Shown here: in pieces, positions 57,495-64,000 of the stretch
How the letters are laid out: each line of letters begins with the position of its first letter
Position numbering within the stretch: the stretch's first letter is position 1
Translations under genes and position numbers: made by a program
The notes under the pieces: model-generated
Seen by the model: only the letters and a program-made list of their open reading frames with translations
What the model was told of the DNA's origin: nothing
Database searches by the model: none
Assembly (NCBI RefSeq): GCF_001406815.1
Contig: NZ_CVRR01000008.1
Coordinates: forward strand, 1-64,000
DNA: 64,000 nucleotides
DNA from: Roseburia faecis
GTDB lineage: Bacteria; Bacillota; Clostridia; Lachnospirales; Lachnospiraceae
Direction: 5' to 3'

Positions 57495-57528
57495 AAAAGA
57501 GTCATCCATCTGGATGGCTCTTTTATTG
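57495..57528 (+). terminator. Terminator of the marR unit
   Basis: A stem of up to 13 bp (57495-57507 with 57512-57524, one wobble pair) ending in TTTT. It lies about 70 bp after the last gene of the unit. Confidence 0.8.
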
Positions 57529-57705
57529 ATCCTGATATCTGCGCGGATTTCGACAAACAGCTCTTATGGTAAATTTAAAGAAATTAAAAATTTTTATATC
57601 GCATGGTTTTCTTTTTCTGCTTGACAAATACCATTTGATTGTTCCTATACTTTTTTGAAAATTCTGGTATTTCTTTAGGTATGAAAAAGTTCATAGAAAA
57701 TTCAG

Positions 57706-57734
57706 TTGATTCCGTAAAGTTCCTCGCTTATAAT
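57706..57734 (+). promoter_or_regulatory. Promoter of the PD-(D/E)XK gene
   Basis: TTGATT (57706-57711), 17-bp spacer, TATAAT (57729-57734), about 70 nt before the TTG start. The stretch 57425-57805 otherwise holds only the terminator at 57495 and no convincing gene. Confidence 0.7.
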
Positions 57735-57805
57735 GATATTGAGGCAGAGAGCCTTTTGCGGAATCTTAGAAGTGTTATGCACAATACAAAAGGAGGGATG
57801 CCGAC

Positions 57806-58783
57806 TTGAATACAGAAATAGCAAATGCTGTGAATGCAGCAGGAGATAAGGCACAATATGATACTCGTGTTAAAAGGTTACTGGCACAGAAGATTATATT
57901 AGCACATATTCTGGTGAAAACAGTCGATGAATTTAAAGGAATGAAGCCGGAAGATGTTGTGAAATACATCGAAGGCGAACCGAGTATTAGCGTTGTTCCG
58001 GTTGAGCCGGGATTAGCAAATATGGAAAAAACAGATGCTGCAGGACAGCGTATCGTAGGTCTTAATACGGAAAATGCTGAAATTAATGAAGGATTAGTCA
58101 GATTTGATATTATTTTTTATGTCCGCATGCCATCCGTAGATGACACAAAAAATGGACTTTCGCAGATTATTGTGAATATTGAGGCTCAGAAGGATGAGCC
58201 GACGGAATATAAAATTTTAAATCGGGCAATCTTTTATGTGAGTAGGCTGATTTCGTCACAAAAGGAAAGAGATTTTGTAAATACTAACTACGACGACATT
58301 AAGCAGGTATTCAGCATATGGATATGTATGAACATGGATGATAACAGCTTAAGCCACATCCATTTGACAAAAGATGAGATGTTAAAACCATGTAACTGGA
58401 AAGGTAATCTCGATCTGTTAAATATTGTGTTAATAGGAATCACAAATGAGATTCCGGAACATGATGAAAAATATGAAATGCACCGCCTGATTGGGACTTT
58501 GCTTTCAGGCGAATTGAAAGAACAGGAAAAATTGGATATTATAGAACATGAATATAATATTCCAATCAGTCAAGAATTTAGAGAGGATGTGAGAATTATG
58601 TGTAATCTGAGTACAGGAATTGAAGAAAGAGCTACTGAAAGAGCTACTGAAAAAACAAGCGAAAAGTTTATTCTGAATATGTATAAAAAGGGTTATACAT
58701 TGGATCAGATCGCAGATGTAGCTGAAACAGGTGTTGATGAAGTTGAGGCGATTATTAAGAAGAAAGAGCCTGCAATGGCGTAA
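57806..58783 (+). CDS. PD-(D/E)XK nuclease family transposase (Rpn-like)
   Basis: A 325-residue protein of the PDDEXK_2/Rpn-like family, recombination-promoting nucleases often labelled transposases. The nuclease core is visible as FDIIFYVRM and IIVNIEAQKDEP (catalytic Asp, Glu and a following Gln/Lys), after an N-terminal helical region with LLAQKIILAHILV. The C-terminus has a repeated ERAT unit and a helix-turn-helix-like tail (GYTLDQIADVAETGVDEVEAI). It starts with TTG at 57806, eight bases after AGGAGGG. A second copy of its 3' end lies at 59848. Confidence 0.85.
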   Translation: MNTEIANAVNAAGDKAQYDTRVKRLLAQKIILAHILVKTVDEFKGMKPEDVVKYIEGEPSISVVPVEPGLANMEKTDAAGQRIVGLNTENAEINEGLVRFDIIFYVRMPSVDDTKNGLSQIIVNIEAQKDEPTEYKILNRAIFYVSRLISSQKERDFVNTNYDDIKQVFSIWICMNMDDNSLSHIHLTKDEMLKPCNWKGNLDLLNIVLIGITNEIPEHDEKYEMHRLIGTLLSGELKEQEKLDIIEHEYNIPISQEFREDVRIMCNLSTGIEERATERATEKTSEKFILNMYKKGYTLDQIADVAETGVDEVEAIIKKKEPAMA

Positions 58784-58860
58784 ACATCATGGTAAAATAG
58801 TTTAAAATGAAGATGCGGCAAAATCGTCAACAGGTTGTTGAGGAGTTGCCGCTTCTTTGA
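58707..58860 (+). repeat. 3' end of the PD-(D/E)XK gene with hairpin (copy 1)
   Basis: The last 25 codons plus the downstream hairpin GCGGCAA/TTGCCGC (58815-58821 with 58846-58852, with an inner TCAACA/TGTTGA stem) recur in diverged form at 59848-60003. The two copies flank the HxlR/nitroreductase pair. Confidence 0.8.
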
Positions 58861-58883
58861 ATTTTATGTTATTTTGATAAATC

Positions 58884-59195
58884 TTAGTCTGGCATAAATT
58901 GTTGCCCCCATTCGCACATAGAGTCCAATAAAGGAATCAGTGTCTTGCCTAACTCGCTTAAGCTGTACTCTGTTTTTGGAGGAATTACAGGATATATTTT
59001 TTTAATGATTAAGTTATCGTTTTCAAGTTCGCGTAACTGCTGAGCCAGCATTTTATCAGTGATAGCTGGAATTTTTTTGTGGATTTGGTTATACCTTAGC
59101 GTGTTGTTGCCAAGATGATACAATATAACGGCTTTATATTTTCCACCAATTTTAGATATCGTTGCATCAACAGGACAATTATATTTGTTTTGCAT
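58884..59195 (-). CDS. HxlR family transcriptional regulator
   Basis: A 103-residue winged-helix regulator with the family pattern: Cys7 in NKYNCPVDATISKIGGKYKAVIL, LRYNQIHKKIPAITDKMLAQQLREL and the wing YSLSELGKTLIPLL. HxlR proteins often sense electrophiles or oxidants through Cys, and control redox enzymes. It is divergent from a nitroreductase gene 130 bp away, its probable target. Confidence 0.92.
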   Translation of the reverse strand: MQNKYNCPVDATISKIGGKYKAVILYHLGNNTLRYNQIHKKIPAITDKMLAQQLRELENDNLIIKKIYPVIPPKTEYSLSELGKTLIPLLDSMCEWGQQFMPD

Positions 59196-59247
59196 TTTTA
59201 CATTTTACACTTTCTTTTTAGTTAGTATATTACAAAAAAGTACGTTC

Positions 59248-59294
59248 TTGTCTTTTTTATATCGAATCCATTATAATCAAATTGTCTAGACAAT
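59248..59294 (+). promoter_or_regulatory. Nitroreductase promoter and palindromic operator
   Basis: TTGTCT (59248-59253), 18-bp spacer, TATAAT (59272-59277). The perfect palindrome ATTGTCTAGACAAT (59281-59294) lies at the expected transcription start, fitting an operator for the divergent HxlR regulator. Confidence 0.7.
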
Positions 59295-59325
59295 ACAATC
59301 ATAATTTTAAGGAGATTTTACAGAA

Positions 59326-59835
59326 ATGAATATTTTAGATATTGCAAAACAGCGTTTTTCAGTAAGAAACTATCTGACTAAAGAGATTTCACAGGAGACA
59401 TTGGAGACAATTTTAGAAGCAGCTCATGTAGCACCAACCGCAGCAAATATGCAGCCTGTTAAACTATTGGTTGTAAAAAGCGATGAAGCAAAAGAAAAAC
59501 TGGCAAAGGCAGCCAATATTTACAGTGCTCCAGTTGCAATCATTGTGTGTGCAGATACGGATAAAGCATGGACGCGTCCATTTGATGGGATGAAAACAAC
59601 GGATATAGATGCGTCAATCATTACCGATCATATGATGCTTACAGCTACAGAACTTGGCTTGGGCTCTGTTTGGATTTGTTACTTTAAACCAGATGTGATA
59701 AAAGAAGAATTTAAACTTCCGTTGGGACTTGAACCAATCAATATATTGGCGATTGGATATACGAATGAGAAAGCAGATGCAAATAGACATGAATCCCAGC
59801 GTATACCAATGAAAGAATTTGTTTCATTCCTTTAA
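59326..59835 (+). CDS. Nitroreductase family protein
   Basis: A 169-residue FMN-dependent oxidoreductase. FMN-contact segments are RFSVRNYLTKEIS near the N-terminus, AHVAPTAANMQPVKLLVV, and the C-terminal GYTNEKADANRHESQR. The enzyme would reduce nitroaromatics, quinones or related compounds with NAD(P)H. AAGGAG lies upstream of the ATG. It is divergent from hxlR and sits between two copies of the PD-(D/E)XK 3' end. Confidence 0.92.
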   Translation: MNILDIAKQRFSVRNYLTKEISQETLETILEAAHVAPTAANMQPVKLLVVKSDEAKEKLAKAANIYSAPVAIIVCADTDKAWTRPFDGMKTTDIDASIITDHMMLTATELGLGSVWICYFKPDVIKEEFKLPLGLEPINILAIGYTNEKADANRHESQRIPMKEFVSFL

Positions 59836-59847
59836 TATAAAAATTAT

Positions 59848-59931
59848 ATATCAGCTCAAATTGCAGATGTAACAGAAAAGAGCATATCTGAAATTGAGAA
59901 AATTGTAAAGAAAGAGCCAGCAATGGCGTAA
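59848..59931 (+). pseudogene. 3' remnant of a second PD-(D/E)XK gene
   Basis: Twenty-seven codons ending QIADVTEKSISEIEKIV and KKEPAMA, matching the C-terminus of the gene at 57806-58783. The following hairpin is also shared. Everything upstream in that gene is missing; the nitroreductase gene ends 12 bp before it. Confidence 0.85.
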
Positions 59932-59960
59932 ATATCATTAACGAAATAATAAAAAATAAG

Positions 59961-60004
59961 AGACGGCAAATCGTCAACAAGTTGTTGATAATTTGCCGTC
60001 TTTG
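59961..60004 (+). terminator. Hairpin after the PD-(D/E)XK remnant
   Basis: An 11-bp outer stem (59961-59971 with 59991-60001) with an inner TCAACAA/TTGTTGA stem, then TTG. It could end transcription of the nitroreductase gene, and also of the convergent fragment at 60019. Confidence 0.7.
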
Positions 60005-60018
60005 TTGGTATATGGGAG

Positions 60019-60432
60019 TTATTCCTCTTTTTTTCTAGCCCTTGTCTTATAGACATTATACTGATTCTTGCATTTCGGAGAGCAGAATTCATTTCCCTTA
60101 CGGCTTGCGATAAATGCCCTGCCACAGTGCTTACACAGCTTCATATCGCAGTCAGAATCCGTAAGCATAAAAGAAAAGCACATCTGGATCATGACGAGCA
60201 GGGAATGGAAGTTCCATACGATAACAGGGGCATTTTCCGCTAATGCGATATGGTAAGTCGGGGATATGCCGCCAAATGCAGACATACCCTGACGATACAG
60301 GTTTTTTGTCTGTTCATCCAGACTGTCATAGTCCATATAGTATAAGAAACTTGTGGTAAAGGTAAATGCCCAGTCGGAAAATTCTTTCACCAGCCAGTCA
60401 TAGCGTTCTGCATATTCCTTCTGAAAACTCAT
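60019..60432 (-). pseudogene. C-terminal fragment of a zinc-knuckle (DUF6076-like) protein
   Basis: About 137 residues ending in a treble-clef-like Cys4 motif: CKHCGRAFIASRKGNEFC, SPKC, KNQYNVYKTRARK. This resembles the C-terminus of larger DUF6076-type proteins of Lachnospiraceae. The possible Met at 60432 has ACAGG upstream, so a short product might be made. The in-frame reading upstream of it (to 60522) is antisense to the GGDEF remnant and is not part of the gene. Confidence 0.6.
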
Positions 60433-60439
60433 CGTAACA

Positions 60440-60676
60440 GCCTGTGAATTCTTTCCCGTTGCAAGTGCGATTGCAATGCCATTCCGCATTGGTGGTGATG
60501 AATTTGTTGTATTTGCCGGCATGACACAAAAACAGGTTGAGTCAACCCTGCTCGAATTAAAGCATACAACAGAGAAGTAGTCTGGGACAAAGGTTGACAG
60601 AGTGAGTATCTCTGTTGGATATGCTCTTACGGAAGACCATAAAGAATTTTCTATTGAGGAGCTTGTGTATCATTAA
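60440..60676 (+). pseudogene. GGDEF domain remnant
   Basis: In one frame the sequence reads FRIGGDEFVVFAGMTQKQVE, a TAG stop at 60578, then VSISVGYAL and EFSIEELVYH before a TAA at 60674. This is the second half of a diguanylate cyclase domain with an intact GGDEF signature, but the N-terminal half and the final helix are missing and there is an internal stop. It is non-functional. Confidence 0.8.
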
Positions 60677-61323
60677 GACAACAGGGAAACAAATTCCACA
60701 CGCTGATCCATCCAGTTCCCGATAATTGCAATTCCTTTTCCCATGGTAAAAGCTGCAACAATGGTTCCGATGCCAAGTCCCATGATATGTCCGAGACAGA
60801 AGAACGTCATACATGCGGTAATAACCAGACAGGTTACATCAAAACCGATTTTGATGCGGGCATAGGGAACCTTTGTGATGTCTGCGGCTTCCCGCGGAAA
60901 CAGATCGGTTGGGATGATCGGCAGTTTGCAGCGGTTTGACAGCGCAATTCCAAAACAGATGATAAGATAACTCAATACAAAGTAGAGGATGCGAAGTGGT
61001 ATATTCAGCGGCAGCCGCGTAATCCACAGTTCATGCAGATCCATCATCTCTCCAAACGCAAACCCTACAACAAAACTAAATAAATAGGATGGGACAAATT
61101 TTTTTCGCATAATCATTAGAATGCAGATCAAAAGTCCTTGAAACAGGTAAGTCCAGGTGCCGAGTGTCAGTTTCGGGAAAACCTGTTGAAACGCATACGG
61201 CACGCTTGAAATGGCGGAGATTCCGGAGCCGGACTGAAGCATCAGAAGGACACCGAGGCTGTTAATGATAACGGCAAGGACAAGTGCTGCCTCACCACGT
61301 AAGATTTTTTTCTGTTGTTTCAT
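60673..61323 (-). CDS. YczE/YitT-type membrane protein
   Basis: A 216-residue protein with five to six spans, matching the YczE/YyaS/YitT family (LVLAVIINSLGVLLMLQSGSG, PTDLF in a loop, and the C-terminal GTIVAAFTMGKGIAI). The family role is unknown; some relatives lie beside MocR-type regulators. The ATG at 61323 is preferred over a GTG 14 codons upstream that lies inside the palindrome. A promoter and palindrome lie upstream, duplicated at 49.1 kb beside a deleted copy of this gene. Confidence 0.87.
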   Translation of the reverse strand: MKQQKKILRGEAALVLAVIINSLGVLLMLQSGSGISAISSVPYAFQQVFPKLTLGTWTYLFQGLLICILMIMRKKFVPSYLFSFVVGFAFGEMMDLHELWITRLPLNIPLRILYFVLSYLIICFGIALSNRCKLPIIPTDLFPREAADITKVPYARIKIGFDVTCLVITACMTFFCLGHIMGLGIGTIVAAFTMGKGIAIIGNWMDQRVEFVSLLS

Positions 61324-61343
61324 GATAATAGTGCTCTTTTCCG

Positions 61344-61406
61344 ATAGATTTTGTGTGCATTGCACACGGCTGCGATTATAGTCCTTTTTTCACAGATTTT
61401 CAAGTG
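61344..61406 (-). promoter_or_regulatory. Promoter and palindromic operator of the YczE-type gene (63-bp repeat copy 2)
   Basis: On the minus strand: TTGAAA (61403-61398), 17-bp spacer, TATAAT (61380-61375), then the 15-bp palindrome GTGTGCATTGCACAC (61353-61367) about 7 bp after the -10. The palindrome sits where a repressor would block initiation. The full 63 bp are identical to 49142-49204. Confidence 0.8.
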
Positions 61407-61577
61407 TGGGTTATGTAATGGATGCATTTCCAGTGCAGAAGGTAACCGATTGTGGAGAGATTGCGTGAAACAGAATAAATTCTGATAAAATTTCTTGCAA
61501 AGTAGGTTTCCTTGTGGTATATGGTATTAAAACGGTTAAACTATGGAAACAGAAACGAAGAAAAGAGGGCAATCACA

Positions 61578-62552
61578 ATGTGTACAGCAGCAACATACAA
61601 GACAACGGATTTTTATTTTGGACGTACCCTGGATTATGAATTTTCCTATGGGGATGAAGTGGCAGTCCTGCCACGGAATTATGCGCTTACCTTCCGGCAT
61701 ATGGGTGTATTAAAAGCGCATTATGCGATCATCGGTATGGCATATGTAGTGGGCGATTATCCACTGTATTATGATGGAATCAATGAAAAAGGACTGGGTA
61801 TGGCAGGGCTTAATTTTGTCGGCAATGCCGTGTATCAGAAAATTGAAGAAGGGCGGGAAAACATCGCACAGTTTGAATTTATCCCATGGATTTTAGCACA
61901 GTGCGCTTCGGTTTGTGAAGCAAGAGAAAAGCTGGAGAAGATGAATCTGGTAGGAACACAGTTCAGTGAGCAGCTTCCGGCGGCACAATTACACTGGATG
62001 ATTGCGGATGAAAAGGAATGTATTGTAGTAGAATGTATGGCGGATGGATTGCATATATATGACAATCCGGCGGGAGTTTTGACGAACAATCCGCCATTTC
62101 CGCAACAGATGTTTTTGTTGAATCAGTATATGCATCTGTCACCGAAGCAGCCGGTCAATGCGTTTTCCAAGCAGCTTCCTCTGGAGCAGTACAGCCGCGG
62201 CATGGGAGCACTGGGCTTGCCGGGAGATTTGTCTTCTGCTTCACGGTTTGCCCGTGTGGCATTCACCCGGCTGCATGCGATGTCGGGTGAATCCGAAAAA
62301 GAGAGTATCAGTCAGTTTTTTCATATTTTAGGTTCGGTGGATCAGCAGCGTGGCTGCTGTGAGGTGGCAGATGGCAAATATGAGATTACGTTGTATACTT
62401 CCTGCTGTAATGCAACAAAGGGTATTTATTACTATACGACATATGAAAATCATCAGATTACTGCTGTGGATATGCATCGGGAGAATCTCGATGGGGAAAC
62501 GCTGGTGCATTACCCAATTGTGACAGGAGAACATATTTTGTGGCAGAATTAA
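61578..62552 (+). CDS. bsh: Choloylglycine hydrolase family protein (probable bile salt hydrolase)
   Basis: A 324-residue Ntn-hydrolase. Met removal would expose Cys2 as nucleophile (MCTAATYKTTDF). Other active-site residues are visible: Arg16 and Asp19 (GRTLDYE), Asn in INEKGLGMAGLNF, Asn in VLTNNPPFPQQ and Arg in SSASRFARV. The enzyme would cleave glycine or taurine from conjugated bile acids, though penicillin V acylase activity cannot be excluded. It is cytoplasmic (no signal). The start at 61578 is fixed by the catalytic Cys. It is followed 40 bp later by a zinc-ribbon membrane protein. Confidence 0.9.
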   Translation: MCTAATYKTTDFYFGRTLDYEFSYGDEVAVLPRNYALTFRHMGVLKAHYAIIGMAYVVGDYPLYYDGINEKGLGMAGLNFVGNAVYQKIEEGRENIAQFEFIPWILAQCASVCEAREKLEKMNLVGTQFSEQLPAAQLHWMIADEKECIVVECMADGLHIYDNPAGVLTNNPPFPQQMFLLNQYMHLSPKQPVNAFSKQLPLEQYSRGMGALGLPGDLSSASRFARVAFTRLHAMSGESEKESISQFFHILGSVDQQRGCCEVADGKYEITLYTSCCNATKGIYYYTTYENHQITAVDMHRENLDGETLVHYPIVTGEHILWQN

Positions 62553-62592
62553 AAGGGTGACATACACGAGGAGATGGAAAGGGAAGTTTGAA

Positions 62593-63339
62593 ATGAAATA
62601 TATTCCGTTAATCATAATATTACTTCTGATTCTGGCAATTTTGGTTTTGATTTTTTACGGAGTGTACCGTGTGAAACGTTTTTCCAGACAATTGTTTGGC
62701 ACAGATGATATTTTGCAGGGCGTAAAAAAAGCGCAGGAAGATCTGTCAACAACACCGCGTTCGGTATCGGCAATGACAAGAATTGCCCTGCCGCAGATCG
62801 TTTCCAATTTTCCGGATTTTGAGTACAATGAAATGAAGCAGCGTGCAGAAAATGCCCTGATGCAGTATTTCGAGGCAGTAACGGCACAGGATGTAACAAT
62901 TTTACAGGAAGGAAATGAAGATTTGAAAGAACAGCTTCGTTCACAGATTCGCGCATTGGTCTCACAGGAAAAATGGGAACATTTTACGCAGGTAAAGATT
63001 CATCAGACGGAGATCGCCCGGTATCGGAAAGAAGCTGGCCGTTGCATCGTGACATTCCAGTCGGCGGTGGAAAGTTTTCATTATGTGACAGATGCAGCAC
63101 ATGCCGTGGTGCGGGGATCGGATCATATCTTAGAGCAGAGCCGCTATAATGTTGATCTGGTTTATATTCAAAATCGTGACCTTGCCAAAGGAAATACCGA
63201 TGGAGCGCTTGGAGTCACATGTTCGAATTGTGGAGCACCGATCACGAATCTCGGAGCTAAATTCTGTGAGTATTGTGGCGCCGGTGTTGTGGAGTTAAAT
63301 GTACACGCATGGTCTTTTGAAAATATTGAGGAAGCATAA
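62593..63339 (+). CDS. Membrane-anchored Tim44-like zinc-ribbon protein
   Basis: A 248-residue protein: one N-terminal span (about 2-24), a Tim44-like/calycin domain (about 55-200, with YNEMKQRAENALMQYFEAV) and a C-terminal zinc ribbon CSNCG ... CEYCG. GGGAAG lies before the ATG at 62593. Such proteins occur singly in Firmicutes and their role is unknown. It is probably co-transcribed with bsh. Confidence 0.82.
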   Translation: MKYIPLIIILLLILAILVLIFYGVYRVKRFSRQLFGTDDILQGVKKAQEDLSTTPRSVSAMTRIALPQIVSNFPDFEYNEMKQRAENALMQYFEAVTAQDVTILQEGNEDLKEQLRSQIRALVSQEKWEHFTQVKIHQTEIARYRKEAGRCIVTFQSAVESFHYVTDAAHAVVRGSDHILEQSRYNVDLVYIQNRDLAKGNTDGALGVTCSNCGAPITNLGAKFCEYCGAGVVELNVHAWSFENIEEA

Positions 63340-63440
63340 CTGTTTTGTATTTATTTGCAAGCATAGGTGAAATTGTTTTTAGTCTGCTTGCGTTTGCTGT
63401 GATATTGTGTTAAAGTACATATTGTTCTGAATATGAGAAC

Positions 63441-63513
63441 CAGAGAGTGATGACAGAAGTCACACGAAGGGGTACACCACCGCGGGTGTAGCTTTCTTTG
63501 TGTGGCTTTTTTT
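63441..63513 (+). promoter_or_regulatory. Candidate HMP-PP (thiS motif) riboswitch embedded in a terminator
   Basis: A 12-bp terminator stem (63458-63469 with 63496-63507, two wobble pairs) holds an inner hairpin TACACC/GGTGTA with loop ACCGCG, and is followed by seven T (63507-63513). It lies 85 bp before thiS. The thiS-motif riboswitch class for the thiamin precursor HMP-PP is known to place its aptamer inside a terminator, upstream of thiS, in Firmicutes; the position and layout agree. I could not compare against the consensus, so the class is inferred. Confidence 0.65.
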
Positions 63514-63597
63514 GTTGCAATAATAAGTGATTGCGAAACTTTTTCCAGATTCTTCCGTAATCGCCTAAATAATTTCAAAATAAAAAGGAGGTCTTAC

Positions 63598-63825
63598 ATG
63601 GTACATATCAATGGAAAAGACATAGATGTGGCAGGGCAGTCCCTGATGGATTTTTTAAATGCAAATGATTATGAGATGGGTACGTTTGTTGTGGAATGCA
63701 ATGAAGAGATTATTCATAAAGAGGATTATAAAACATATATCCTCAGGGATGGTGATGTTATAGAAGTTGTCCAGTTTATGGGGGGTGGCTGCGGTACATC
63801 TCTGATGTATCGCTCCATAATGTAG
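63598..63825 (+). CDS. thiS: Sulfur carrier protein ThiS, with extra C-terminal residues
   Basis: A 75-residue ubiquitin-like protein (VHINGKDIDVAGQSLMDFL, then GDVIEVVQFMGGG) that carries sulfur as a C-terminal thiocarboxylate for thiazole synthesis. ThiS must end in Gly-Gly to be adenylated; here Gly62-64 is followed by 11 further residues (CGTSLMYRSIM), so the protein needs processing or is inactive. GGAGG precedes the ATG. No thiF, thiG or thiH follows in the window. Confidence 0.82.
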   Translation: MVHINGKDIDVAGQSLMDFLNANDYEMGTFVVECNEEIIHKEDYKTYILRDGDVIEVVQFMGGGCGTSLMYRSIM

Positions 63826-63837
63826 CGTTGGTCCATT

Positions 63838-63980
63838 TGCGAAGCAAATTTTTCAAATCATAGGAAATTCCTTCCTATGATTCAAAAACGCTCCGCGGGG
63901 ATGCGCAGCTCGCGGAGTTGAAGGTTATGTTGAACATACCGCTCGCGCGCGAAAGTGTGCGGTCAAGCGCACACTTTATT
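63838..63980. repeat. Hairpin-rich intergenic stretch after thiS
   Basis: Several perfect or near-perfect stems lie in a row: TTTGC/GCAAA at 63838, an 11-bp stem (63856-63866 with 63872-63882), CTCCGCG/CGCGGAG (63891-63897 with 63911-63917) and a 10-bp stem (63952-63961 with 63968-63977). No coding sequence is evident to the window end. It may be a non-coding repeat element or the start of another structured leader. Confidence 0.5.
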
Positions 63981-64000
63981 TAAAGAAAAATACCAGAGAG

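Noticed and set aside
57425-57580. A short open stretch after the 184-aa gene that reads ALDKRVIHLDGSFIDPD in one frame
   Set aside because: It is interrupted by stops, has no ribosome binding site, and its middle is the terminator hairpin. I could not link it to a family.
60433-60522. N-terminal extension of the minus-strand zinc-knuckle frame
   Set aside because: This stretch is antisense to a clear GGDEF remnant on the plus strand, so the protein similarity stops near 60432.
63441-63513. T-box leader, because ACCGCGG appears in the thiS leader
   Set aside because: The T-box core places a GGTGG-type sequence just before ACCGCG and has a long upstream specifier stem. Neither is present, and the gene is not an amino acid or tRNA ligase gene.

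Overview
The window looks like the chromosome of a spore-forming gut Lachnospiraceae (class Clostridia). The evidence is an alpha/beta SASP, a GerA/GerB/GerC germinant-receptor operon and SpoIIR; a SCIFF peptide with its radical SAM maturase; a crotonase of the butyryl-CoA type; a bile-salt-hydrolase-family enzyme; expanded AAA-ATPase_like and PD-(D/E)XK families; and low-to-mid G+C codon use with strong AGGAGG ribosome binding sites. I cannot name the genus. There is no rRNA, CRISPR array, prophage or intact insertion sequence.

Layout. 0-8 kb: a MATE exporter, tRNA-Leu and tRNA-Ile, then a complete oligopeptide ABC operon (oppBCDF-oppA). 8-12.3 kb: small conserved proteins, a LysR-CYTH pair, a DJ-1/PfpI protein and a SASP. 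12.4-21.6 kb: protein quality control (tig, clpP, clpX, lon), then the GTPase ysxC and a zinc-type ABC importer. 21.6-29.6 kb: ispE with a GntR regulator behind a palindromic promoter, the germination operon, spoIIR, a YwiB-like protein and a chemotaxis receptor. 29.7-40.4 kb: a membrane-anchored protein, a trigger-factor-like lipoprotein, asnS, the SCIFF locus (membrane protein, scfA, scfB), secDF, glyA, serS and a small Cys-rich protein.

40.5-64 kb is more accessory. It holds an EIIC-EAL gene split by a G7 tract, a phospholipase C-like protein, crt, a 7TM-PAS-GGDEF-EAL protein, AraC/GyrI debris, an AAA-ATPase_like protein, a deleted copy of a YczE-type gene, a two-component system with an FtsX-type ABC transporter, a DUF4300-like lipoprotein and a MarR operon. 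A decayed stretch at 57.4-61.4 kb follows (PD-(D/E)XK gene and remnant, HxlR/nitroreductase, GGDEF and zinc-knuckle fragments, YczE gene), then bsh, a zinc-ribbon membrane protein and thiS behind a terminator-embedded leader.

Most unusual points: the SCIFF precursor has seven cysteines, and two strong hairpins separate it from its maturase; the EAL gene is split at a homopolymer; a promoter-operator module is duplicated exactly over 63 bp; a small Cys-rich protein resembles the N-terminal tail of Mrp/NBP35 ATPases; and the ThiS glycine motif is not at the C-terminus.
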